Positions 16,997 to 28,841 of a stretch of 64,000 nucleotides of DNA are shown in pieces. Positions within the stretch are counted from its first letter, which is position 1. Every line of letters starts with the position of its first letter. The notes under the pieces are model-generated. The model ran no database searches and was not told the origin of the DNA. It was given only the letters and a program-made list of their open reading frames with translations. Source of the DNA: Pseudomonas sp. (GTDB taxonomy: Bacteria > Pseudomonadota > Gammaproteobacteria > Pseudomonadales > Pseudomonadaceae); assembly GCF_030684895.1 (NCBI RefSeq), contig NZ_JAUXXP010000041.1, positions 1 to 64,000 on the forward strand, given 5' to 3'. The translations under genes and the position numbers were made by a program.

Positions 16997-17923
16997 ATGG
17001 ATCGCCCTGTATTTCGCGCTTATTTCCTGCATCCACGTTTCTGGCTGTTGTGGCTGGGCCTGGGCCTGCTGTGGCTGATTGCCCTGCTGCCTTACAAAGT
17101 GCTGCTGTGGCTGGGGCGCTGCCTGGGCAGCGTGATGTATCGCATGGCCAGTTCGCGGCGCAAGATCGCCGCGCGCAACCTGGAGCTGTGTTTCCCGCAG
17201 ATGCCAGCCGCCGAGCGCGAGGCCTTATTAAAGGAAAACTTCGCCTCTACCGGGATTACCTTCTTTGAAATGGCCATCGCCTGGTGGTGGCCCGCCGAGC
17301 GCCTGCGCCGTCTGGGCAGCATCGAGGGGCTGGAGCATCTGCGTCAGGCCGAGGCCGACGGCCAGGGCGTGATCCTCATGGCGCTGCATTTCACCACCCT
17401 GGAAATGGGCGGCGGCCTGCTTGGTATGGCGCAGAACATGTATGGCATGTACCGCCCGCACAAAAATCCGCTGTTCGACTATATGCAGCGCCGTGGCCGC
17501 GAGCAACGTCTGCTCGGGGTGATTGGCCGTGACGATGTACGCGGCATGCTCAAGCTGCTGCGCGCCGGTGGCGTGGTCTGGTATGCGCCGGATCAGGACT
17601 ACGGCGCACAGCGCAGTGTGTTTGCCCCGCTGTTCGGCGTGCCGGCAGCCACCGTCACCGCCACCAGCAAGTTTGCTCGCATGGGCCGTGCCCAGGTGAT
17701 TCCCTTTACCCAGCAGCGCCTGCCGGATGGCCAGGGTTATCGTCTGGTGATCCATCCGCCGCTGGCGGACTTCCCCTCTGAGAGCGAAGAGGCGGACTGC
17801 CTGCGGGTCAATCAGTGGATCGAGCAAGCCATCAGCGTCTGCCCCGAGCAGTACCTGTGGGCGCACCGGCGCTTCAAGACGCGGCCAGAAGGCGAGCCGA
17901 AGCTCTATAAAAAGAAGCGTTAG
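16997..17923 (+). CDS. Lipid A biosynthesis lauroyl acyltransferase (HtrB/LpxL family)
   Basis: This 308-residue inner-membrane enzyme should add a secondary acyl chain to lipid A precursor. It has an N-terminal membrane helix (FWLLWLGLGLLWLIALLPY), the HX4E/D-type catalytic motif in MALHFTTLEMGG, and YRPHKNPLFD. An acyltransferase gene sits at this place beside minC in P. aeruginosa. The ATG at 16997 is preferred over an in-frame GTG six codons earlier because homology starts at MDRPVFRAYF. The chain specificity (lauroyl or other) is inferred from the family, not visible. Confidence 0.88.
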   Translation: MDRPVFRAYFLHPRFWLLWLGLGLLWLIALLPYKVLLWLGRCLGSVMYRMASSRRKIAARNLELCFPQMPAAEREALLKENFASTGITFFEMAIAWWWPAERLRRLGSIEGLEHLRQAEADGQGVILMALHFTTLEMGGGLLGMAQNMYGMYRPHKNPLFDYMQRRGREQRLLGVIGRDDVRGMLKLLRAGGVVWYAPDQDYGAQRSVFAPLFGVPAATVTATSKFARMGRAQVIPFTQQRLPDGQGYRLVIHPPLADFPSESEEADCLRVNQWIEQAISVCPEQYLWAHRRFKTRPEGEPKLYKKKR

Positions 17924-18036
17924 ATTCGCCATCTAATTGGCGGGTGCGCGCTTAAAGTGGGTTTTCTTGGCACCTGGTGGTTCCGCGAGCGCCTGACTGG
18001 CTCCTATACTGGCTGTAAAACAGTGGGAAACAGCCT

Positions 18037-19239
18037 ATGCCGCACACTGCTCCAACCAGTCAGCCGGTTACCGGGCTGATTCTCTCCGGCGGTGGCGCAC
18101 GGGCGGCCTATCAGGTGGGCGTGCTGGCGGCGATTGCCGACCTGCTGCCCAATGCGGCGCACAATCCTTTTCCGGTTATCGTCGGCACCTCGGCAGGTGC
18201 GATCAATGCAGTGGGCCTGGCCTGCGGGGCGTTGCACTTCACCGAAGCTGTGCGCCGGCTGACCAGCGTCTGGCAGGGCTTTCATACTCATCAGGTGTAT
18301 CGCAGCGATTGGCCGGGCGTGCTGCGCCAGGCCAGTCGCTTTATTGGCCACAGCTTGCTCGGGCTGGGCGGGCAGGTGCCGGTGGCGCTGCTCGACAGCT
18401 CGCCGCTGGCCGATCTGCTCGGGCGGGAGCTGGATTTCAGTGGGATTGCCGCAGCGGTGCGCCACCGTCAGCTGCGCGCCGTGGCAGTGACTGCATTCGG
18501 TTACGAAACCGGCCAGGCGGTGACCTTCTATCAAGGCCGCGCCACCATCGATCCCTGGTTCCGCCATCGTCGGGTCGGTGTGCCGACCCGCTTGGCCCTT
18601 GAGCACCTGCTGGCCAGTGCCTCGATTCCGCTGATATTTCCGCCGGTGAAGATCAACCGTGAATATTTCGGCGATGGCGCTGTGCGCCAGTCCGCGCCAA
18701 TCAGCCCGGCTCTGCATTTGGGGGCGACGCGGGTGCTGGTGGTTGGCGTCAGTGGCAATCCGGCCGGTGCGCAGGCGCCGGTGCCAGTGGTGCGGCCGCA
18801 GAGCAGCCGGCCGCCGAGCCTGGCGCAGATCAGCGGGCATATGCTCAACAGCACCTTTATTGACAGCCTGGAAAGCGATATCGAACTGCTTGAGCGGCTT
18901 AACCAGATGGGACGGCTGATTCCTGCGGAAAATCACCCGCGTGGCCTGGGCCTTAAACCGGTGGATGTACTGGTGATTTCCCCCAGCCAGCCGCTGGACC
19001 TGATCGCTGCACGCCATCGCCATGAGCTGCCCAAGGCCTTGCGTCTGTTTCTGCGCGGCCCGGGGGCGACCAAGGCCAGCGGCGCCGGGGTGCTGAGTTA
19101 CCTGCTGTTCGAGCCGGGTTACTGCAATGAGCTGATCGAACTGGGTTATCAGGACGCCATGGCGCAGAAAGCCCGCTTGATCGAGTTTCTCTGCCTGGAC
19201 AGTCCGCCGGTGCCGGCGGTGATTCCGGTAACTGCCTAG
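18037..19239 (+). CDS. Patatin-like phospholipase
   Basis: The 400-residue protein carries the patatin oxyanion motif GLILSGGGARAAYQVG, the nucleophile elbow GTSAGAINA (Ser), and the Asp of the dyad in FGDGAVRQSAP. Such enzymes hydrolyse phospholipid or other acyl esters. There is no clear signal peptide and no membrane helix, so it is probably cytosolic or membrane-peripheral. It follows the acyltransferase gene after 113 bp on the same strand; a link to membrane lipid turnover is plausible but inferred. Confidence 0.88.
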   Translation: MPHTAPTSQPVTGLILSGGGARAAYQVGVLAAIADLLPNAAHNPFPVIVGTSAGAINAVGLACGALHFTEAVRRLTSVWQGFHTHQVYRSDWPGVLRQASRFIGHSLLGLGGQVPVALLDSSPLADLLGRELDFSGIAAAVRHRQLRAVAVTAFGYETGQAVTFYQGRATIDPWFRHRRVGVPTRLALEHLLASASIPLIFPPVKINREYFGDGAVRQSAPISPALHLGATRVLVVGVSGNPAGAQAPVPVVRPQSSRPPSLAQISGHMLNSTFIDSLESDIELLERLNQMGRLIPAENHPRGLGLKPVDVLVISPSQPLDLIAARHRHELPKALRLFLRGPGATKASGAGVLSYLLFEPGYCNELIELGYQDAMAQKARLIEFLCLDSPPVPAVIPVTA

Positions 19240-19360
19240 CCAGGCCATCACCTCTTGTTTGATCCCGGCCGCCGGTGCGGCCAAATTCCTTTTCCGCGTG
19301 ACCGAGAAAACCGCGCCAAGGCGGGTGGCTGCATTTAAACTGCGCCTTCCCGATGCTTTC

Positions 19361-19381
19361 TGTCGCATTTGCGAAAGCTGC
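19361..19381 (+). promoter_or_regulatory. ArgR box 1 upstream of the aru/ast operon
   Basis: TGTCGC-N8-AA-N5 matches exactly the ArgR half-site consensus described for P. aeruginosa, where ArgR with arginine activates the aru operon. It begins 146 bp before the aruC start. Confidence 0.8.
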
Positions 19382-19411
19382 GGTTTTCCTGGGGTTGGCG
19401 CTATAAGAAGT

Positions 19412-19432
19412 TGTCGCATGGCGGCAATGCCG
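19412..19432 (+). promoter_or_regulatory. ArgR box 2 upstream of the aru/ast operon
   Basis: This is a second exact TGTCGC-N8-AA-N5 match, in the same orientation and 51 bp after the first. Paired direct sites fit cooperative ArgR binding at an inducible promoter. Confidence 0.8.
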
Positions 19433-19476
19433 GCCCCGGATCAGTCCCTACAATCTTTCACATCGCCTGCTATTGA

Positions 19477-20742
<1,266 letters not shown>

Positions 20743-20916
20743 TTGCCGGCCTGTTCTGCCGTTATACGGCGGATCAGGCTGCGCCCGCTCGACCTATGGA
20801 TGGGTTGAGTAAACAGCAAGGAAGCCTGTCTCTGTGTGTGCCGCGGCGTTTGTTGCGGTTTTCTCTAGGCCGCCCGGTTTGGGCTGCTTGGAGCTTTTAT
20901 CAAAAGGAGTGGCACC

Positions 20917-21933
20917 ATGCTGGTGATGCGCCCCGCGCAAATGGCCGACCTCACTGAAGTGCAGCGTCTCGCCGCGGACAGCCCGGTTGGTGTGACTTCA
21001 CTGCCGGACGACAGCGAGCGTCTGCGCGAAAAGATCGCCGCTTCGGAGGCCTCGTTTTCCGCTGAAGTCAGCTTCAACGGTGAAGAAAGCTACTTCTTCG
21101 TCCTCGAAGACACTGAGAGCGGTCGCCTGGTCGGCTGCTCCGGCATTGTCGCGTCTGCCGGCTACTCCGAGCCGTTCTACAGCTTTCGCAACGAAACCTT
21201 TGTGCACAACTCCCGCGAGCTGAAGATCCATAACAAGATCCACGTGCTTTCGCTGTGCCACGATCTGACTGGCAATAGCCTGCTGACCAGCTTCTACGTC
21301 GAGCGGCCGCTGGTGAACACCGCCTGGTCGGAGCTTAACTCCCGTGGCCGTTTGCTGTTTCTCGCCAACCACCCGGAGCGTTTTGCCGATGCGCTGGTGG
21401 TAGAAATTGTCGGCTACAGCGACGAGGCCGGTGATTCGCCGTTCTGGGATGCGGTGGGGCGCAACTTCTTCGACATGAACTACACCGAGGCCGAGCGCCT
21501 GTGTGGTCTGAAGAGCCGCACCTTCCTTGCCGAATTGATGCCGCATTACCCGATCTACGTGCCGCTACTGCCCGATGAGGCGCAAGAAGCCATGGGCCAG
21601 GTGCATCCACGGGCGCAGATCAGCTTTGACATCCTCATGCGCGAAGGCTTTGAGACCGACCATTACATCGACATCTTCGATGGCGGCCCGACCCTGCACG
21701 CGCGCACCTCGGGTATCCGCTCGATTGCCCAGAGCCGCGTGGTGCCGCTGCGCATCGGCGAGCCGGTCAAAGGCGGCCGGCCGTATCTGGTGAGTAACGG
21801 CCAGCTGCAGGATTTCCGCGCCATCGTTGTGGATCTTGATTGGGTGCCTGGCAAGCCGGTCACCCTGAGTTTGGCGGCCGCCGAGGCCCTGGGCGTCGGC
21901 GAAGGCGTCAGCGTACGCCTGGTTGCGGTTTAA
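20917..21933 (+). CDS. aruF: Arginine/ornithine N-succinyltransferase, alpha subunit
   Basis: AruF and AruG form the enzyme that succinylates arginine from succinyl-CoA, the first step of the pathway. The 338-residue protein belongs to the AstA family: N-terminal MLVMRPAQMADLTEVQRLAADSP, ELMPHYPIYVPLLPDEAQ and GQVHPRAQISFDILMREGF. It is homologous over its whole length to the next gene, which shows an old tandem duplication. AAAAGGAG precedes the ATG. The 174-bp gap after aruC contains no gene. Confidence 0.96.
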   Translation: MLVMRPAQMADLTEVQRLAADSPVGVTSLPDDSERLREKIAASEASFSAEVSFNGEESYFFVLEDTESGRLVGCSGIVASAGYSEPFYSFRNETFVHNSRELKIHNKIHVLSLCHDLTGNSLLTSFYVERPLVNTAWSELNSRGRLLFLANHPERFADALVVEIVGYSDEAGDSPFWDAVGRNFFDMNYTEAERLCGLKSRTFLAELMPHYPIYVPLLPDEAQEAMGQVHPRAQISFDILMREGFETDHYIDIFDGGPTLHARTSGIRSIAQSRVVPLRIGEPVKGGRPYLVSNGQLQDFRAIVVDLDWVPGKPVTLSLAAAEALGVGEGVSVRLVAV

Positions 21934-21944
21934 GGAGTTAGCGC

Positions 21945-22961
21945 ATGATCGTTCGTCCCGTCCGCAGCGCCGATCTGCCGGCCCTGTTCCAGCTGGCGCG
22001 CAGTACCGGCGCAGGCCTGACTACGCTGCCCGCCAATGAGGAGCGCCTGGCGCACCGCGTTGGCTGGGCCGAGAAAACCTTCCGTGGTGAAGCCGCGCGT
22101 GCCGATGCCGACTACCTGTTCGTGCTCGAAGACGACAATGGCGAAGTGGTCGGTATCTCCGCCGTCGCTGGCGCCGTTGGTCTGCGCGAGCCCTGGTACA
22201 ACTACCGGGTCGGCCTGACCGTCAGCGCTTCGCAGGAGCTGAATATCCACCGTCAGGTGCCCACGCTGTTTCTCGCCAACGACCTGACCGGCAACTCCGA
22301 GCTGTGCTCGCTGTTTTTGCGCAGCGACCAGCGCAGTGGCCTGAATGGCCGGCTGCTGTCGAAGGCGCGCTTTCTGTTTATCGCCGAATTCCGCGAGCTG
22401 TTCGGCGACAAGGTGATCGCCGAGATGCGCGGTATGTCCGATGAACAGGGCCGTTCGCCGTTCTGGGAAAGCCTCGGTCGGCACTTCTTCAAGATGGAAT
22501 TCAGTCAGGCCGATTACCTCACCGGCGTGGGCAATAAAGCTTTTATTGCCGAGCTGATGCCCAAATTCCCGCTCTATACCTGCTTCCTCTCGGAGGATGC
22601 GCGCAACATCATCGGTCGTGTGCACCCGGACACCGAGCCGGCGTTGGCCATGCTTAAGGGCGAGGGTTTCAGTTACCAGGGCTATGTCGATATCTTTGAC
22701 GCCGGCCCGGCCATCGAAGCCGAAACCGCGAAGATCCGCGCCGTGCAGGACAGTCAGGTGCTGGTGTTGGCTGTCGGTACTCCGGGTGACGACGCGCCGC
22801 GTTTCCTGATCCACAACCGCAAGCGTGAAGACTGCCGGATTACCGCAGCGCCGGCACGCCTGGCTGCCGGCACCCTGGTGGTGGATGCGCAAACCGCCAA
22901 GCGCCTGCAACTGTCGGCGGGCGATCAGGTGCGCGCCGTGACGGTTTCCGCTCGCGGTTAA
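21945..22961 (+). CDS. aruG: Arginine N-succinyltransferase, beta subunit
   Basis: This is the second AstA-family subunit, 338 residues, 11 bp after aruF with its own AAGGAG. It shares the blocks MIVRPVRSADLPALFQLAR, GNKAFIAELMPKFPLYTCFL and IIGRVHPDTEPALAMLKGEGF with aruF, but the two have diverged clearly. Enterobacteria have a single AstA, whereas Pseudomonas uses the AruF/AruG pair. Confidence 0.96.
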   Translation: MIVRPVRSADLPALFQLARSTGAGLTTLPANEERLAHRVGWAEKTFRGEAARADADYLFVLEDDNGEVVGISAVAGAVGLREPWYNYRVGLTVSASQELNIHRQVPTLFLANDLTGNSELCSLFLRSDQRSGLNGRLLSKARFLFIAEFRELFGDKVIAEMRGMSDEQGRSPFWESLGRHFFKMEFSQADYLTGVGNKAFIAELMPKFPLYTCFLSEDARNIIGRVHPDTEPALAMLKGEGFSYQGYVDIFDAGPAIEAETAKIRAVQDSQVLVLAVGTPGDDAPRFLIHNRKREDCRITAAPARLAAGTLVVDAQTAKRLQLSAGDQVRAVTVSARG

Positions 22962-23047
22962 AGGCTGCGTGCCCAAGTAGTGCGCCGCCGCTGTCTCTAT
23001 TTGCCGATCCGGCGTAGGCCGGGTCTACACCTTGCTGGGAGTGATAA

Positions 23048-25878
<2,831 letters not shown>

Positions 25879-25950
25879 GTAGGGTGGGTCACGCTTTATC
25901 GACCCACCATTACGGGCTGTGGTGGATGTAAAAAACGACATCCACCCTAC
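25879..25950. repeat. GTAGGGTGG...CCACCCTAC palindromic repeat (copy 1)
   Basis: Outer arms GTAGGGTGG and CCACCCTAC enclose further inverted GTGG/CCAC segments. Copies of the same type are at 27545 and 56418, and a partial one near 50820. Confidence 0.8.
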
Positions 25951-25971
25951 GCCAATACCTGTGGAGATTTT

Positions 25972-26259
25972 ATGAGCGACGCCCTGCAACTGATCCTCGA
26001 AGACACTGACGGCACCCAGCTGGAAACCTCCTGCACGCGTTTTGCCGTGATCTGGCAGGGCCAGGAAATCTGGTTCCAGCAGGTGGGCAACAACCAGCTG
26101 ATGATCGGTGTGGACGTGGAGGAGGGCGCTGCCGAGTACGCCAACCTGCTGCTGCGCCCGCTGGCCACCAACCTGGTAAGCCTGGAGCTGGAGATGGAAG
26201 CGGCCGGTCTGGCGGACGAAGATGACGATCATGTGCACGGTCCTGACTGCAACCACTAA
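25972..26259 (+). CDS. Conserved small acidic protein in the ast cluster, unknown function
   Basis: This 95-residue protein sits between astB and astE on the same strand, as a hypothetical gene does in P. aeruginosa. It is acidic, has no signal peptide or membrane helix, and ends in a tail rich in Asp, His and Cys (DEDDDHVHGPDCNH) that could bind a metal. The start ATG at 25972 has GGAG just upstream. I recognise no family. Its place beside the zinc enzyme AstE makes a metal or assembly role conceivable, but that is inference only. Confidence 0.75.
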   Translation: MSDALQLILEDTDGTQLETSCTRFAVIWQGQEIWFQQVGNNQLMIGVDVEEGAAEYANLLLRPLATNLVSLELEMEAAGLADEDDDHVHGPDCNH

Positions 26260-26264
26260 GAACC

Positions 26265-26396
26265 CGTTTACGATCTGCTGCGCGTCGGCCCTGCTGCGTT
26301 AAAAGCAGGCTCGGAATGCTCATTTACAGCTCGTAAACTCCGCGTCCTCGCCTGCTTTTGCCTTGCATGGCTCTAGCTCGCGAGATCGTAAAAACG
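26265..26396. repeat. MITE-like repeat with terminal inverted repeats (family E, copy 1)
   Basis: This is a 132-bp non-coding block bounded by CGTTTACGATCT and AGATCGTAAAAACG. Its core at 26315-26343 is identical over 29 bp to the reverse complement of 63362-63390. Inside, AAAAGCAGGC/GCCTGCTTTT form a second inverted pair. Confidence 0.75.
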
Positions 26397-26415
26397 CTCT
26401 TCTGAGGAAACGCCC

Positions 26416-27426
26416 ATGCTTGCCCTCGGCAAACTGCTTGAACTGACCCTGGCCGGCCACGAGCCTGCAGCGAAGATTCAACTGACCCCCGAGGGCACGC
26501 GTTTGCGTTGGCTGACCGAAGGCGCGTTGGAAGTAACGCCGCCGGTGGCCAGCGACAATGGCCTGGATCTGCTGCTGTCAGCCGGCATCCATGGCAACGA
26601 AACCGCGCCGATTGAATTGCTCGACCGCCTGTTGCAGGGCATTGCCCGCAACCAGTTGAAGCCCCGCGCACGCATTCTCTTTCTGTTCGGTAACCCCGCC
26701 GCCATGCGCAGCGGTGAGCGTTATATCGAGCAGGACATCAACCGCCTGTTCAATGGCCGCCACGATCAGCACACCGGTGCCGAAGCGCTGCGCGCCTGCG
26801 ATCTGGAGCATCTGGCCGCAACCTTCTTCAACAAGCCGGATCGCACCCGTCTGCATTACGACTTACACACCGCGATCCGCGCGTCGAAGATCGAGCAGTT
26901 CGCCCTCTATCCGTTTCAGGAAGGCCGTCCACGCAGCCAGCGTGAACTGGCGCGCTTGAGCGCTGCCGGGATTGAGGCGGTGCTGCTGCACAACAAGAGT
27001 TCGATCACCTTTAGTGCCTACACCTATACCCAGCTTGGGGCGGAAGCCTTCACCTTGGAGCTGGGCAAAGCGCGGCCGTTTGGGCAGAACGAGCTGGTCA
27101 ACCTGGACCTGCTCGAACTGCATCTGCAGGCGCTGATCGAGGGTCGCGAGCCCGAAGGCGCCAGCGATGATCTGGGCGAGCTCAAGCTGTTTGCCGTGGC
27201 GCGCGAGGTGATCAAGCACAGCGACGCCTTCAAGCTGCACTTGCCGGCCGATATCGAGAACTTCAGCGAACTGCCGATTGGCTACTTGCTGGCTGAAGAC
27301 CTGGCTGATACCCGCTGGGTGGTGGATGAGCCAGGTGCGCGGATTATCTTCCCCAATCCCAAGGTCAAGAACGGCCTGCGCGCCGGCATCCTGATTGTTC
27401 CCGCCGAAGACGTGCAGCTGGCTTGA
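26416..27426 (+). CDS. astE: Succinylglutamate desuccinylase
   Basis: AstE (AruE) is a zinc hydrolase that splits succinylglutamate into glutamate and succinate, the last step of the pathway. The 336 residues include the zinc ligands H and E of [15 protein letters not shown], the [11 protein letters not shown] loop, the third ligand in [10 protein letters not shown], and [12 protein letters not shown] with the catalytic Glu. Family E repeat DNA separates it from the rest of the operon, so its transcription may be lower or independent. Confidence 0.95.
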   Translation: MLALGKLLELTLAGHEPAAKIQLTPEGTRLRWLTEGALEVTPPVASDNGLDLLLSAGIHGNETAPIELLDRLLQGIARNQLKPRARILFLFGNPAAMRSGERYIEQDINRLFNGRHDQHTGAEALRACDLEHLAATFFNKPDRTRLHYDLHTAIRASKIEQFALYPFQEGRPRSQRELARLSAAGIEAVLLHNKSSITFSAYTYTQLGAEAFTLELGKARPFGQNELVNLDLLELHLQALIEGREPEGASDDLGELKLFAVAREVIKHSDAFKLHLPADIENFSELPIGYLLAEDLADTRWVVDEPGARIIFPNPKVKNGLRAGILIVPAEDVQLA

Positions 27427-27714
27427 TCCCAATGGCAAGTGCCAACGTGTAGCCCGGATGCAATCCGGGGCGCGGTGTTAGCCGCACAATAGTTTCCCGG
27501 ATTTCATCCGGGCTACGACGCGGCGGTTAACCCGTAGCCAGCCAGTAGGGTGGATGGCGCTTTATCCATCCACCAACTGATGCGCGTCAGGTGGATGAAA
27601 AAGGCGTCATCCACCCTACACAGCTGTCCTGCGTTTTCTTGCCTGATCTGTACCTTGTTTGCCTACGTGGCGCGCTTTAGCATCGGGCTTTAGCCCCACT
27701 AAGGACTGCCCGCC
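27427..27714. repeat. Intergenic tract with two repeat types
   Basis: No gene is seen. 27449-27516 is a GTAGCCCGGAT...ATCCGGGCTAC palindrome (also at 50907). 27545-27619 is a GTAGGGTGGATG...CATCCACCCTAC palindrome. Nothing else is apparent before the threonine aldolase ribosome site. Confidence 0.85.
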
Positions 27715-28719
27715 ATGCCCGTTATCGACCTGCGCAGCGACACCGTCACTCAGCCGACTCCAGGCATGCGCGACGCCATGCAAGCCGCCGAACTGGGCGA
27801 TGACGTGTATGGCGAAGACCCTACGGTGAACAGTCTGGAGCAGTACCTGGCGGCCGAGCTAGGCTTCGAGGCGGCGCTGTTCGTACCCACTGGCACCATG
27901 AGCAACCTGCTCGGGCTAATGGCCCATTGCGCGCGGGGCGATGAATACATTGTTGGCCAGCAGGCGCATACCTATAAATACGAAGGCGGCGGTGCGGCGG
28001 TGCTTGGCTCGATCCAGCCGCAGCCGATCGAGGGCGAAGCTGATGGTTCGCTGGACCTGGCCAAGGTCGAGGCGGCGATCAAGCAGGATGATTTCCACTT
28101 CGCCCGCACCCGCCTGCTGGCGCTGGAAAACACCATGCAGGGCAAGGTGCTGTCGCAGGCCTACCTGCAGGCGGCGCGCGAGCTGACCACGCGTCGCGGC
28201 TTGGCCCTGCATCTGGACGGCGCGCGGTTGTATAACGCAGCAGTCAAACTGGGCGTGCCGGCGCGGGAGATAACCCAGTACTTCGATTCGGTGTCGGTGT
28301 GCCTGTCCAAAGGCCTCGGCGCGCCGATTGGCTCGGTGTTGTGCGGCTCAGCCGAGCTGATCGGCAGGGCGCGCCGTTTGCGCAAGATGGTCGGCGGCGG
28401 CATGCGCCAGGCCGGCATGCTGGCTGCGGCTGGTTTGTATGCCTTGCAGCATCAAGTGGCACGCCTGGCCGAGGATCACGCCAACGCCGAGCGCCTGGCT
28501 GCCGGCCTGCGCGAGCTGGGTTATGCGGTGGAGTCGGTGCAGACCAATATGGTCTACGCCCAGGTCGGCGAGCAGGCCGGCGCGCTGAAGGCCTTCTGCG
28601 CCGAGCGCGGGATCAAGCTCACTGCGGCGCCACGGCTGCGTATGGTCACTCACCTGGATATTTCCTCTGAAGATATCGATCAGGTAGTGGCGGCTTTTGC
28701 CGATTTTCGTTCGAGATGA
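27715..28719 (+). CDS. ltaE: Low-specificity L-threonine aldolase
   Basis: This PLP enzyme of aspartate-aminotransferase fold splits threonine or allo-threonine to glycine and acetaldehyde. The 334-residue protein has [42 protein letters not shown] and the PLP lysine in [16 protein letters not shown]. It is a single gene between astE and alaS, with repeats upstream. The exact substrate preference is from family knowledge. Confidence 0.88.
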   Translation: MPVIDLRSDTVTQPTPGMRDAMQAAELGDDVYGEDPTVNSLEQYLAAELGFEAALFVPTGTMSNLLGLMAHCARGDEYIVGQQAHTYKYEGGGAAVLGSIQPQPIEGEADGSLDLAKVEAAIKQDDFHFARTRLLALENTMQGKVLSQAYLQAARELTTRRGLALHLDGARLYNAAVKLGVPAREITQYFDSVSVCLSKGLGAPIGSVLCGSAELIGRARRLRKMVGGGMRQAGMLAAAGLYALQHQVARLAEDHANAERLAAGLRELGYAVESVQTNMVYAQVGEQAGALKAFCAERGIKLTAAPRLRMVTHLDISSEDIDQVVAAFADFRSR

Positions 28720-28841
28720 ATCTATAGAGGGCAGCTAATAGCTGTTATCTATCAATAAAGGCACTAGCCCCCTAGCGCAGGCCCGATATAATGCGGCCCT
28801 TTGCCGGCTTTGTCGTGGCCGCTGGTTTTTGGAAGATTCCT

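Noticed and set aside
18004..19419. 471-codon minus-strand frame opposite the patatin gene
   Set aside because: The patatin gene on the plus strand carries both catalytic motifs, and this frame also covers the ArgR box region.
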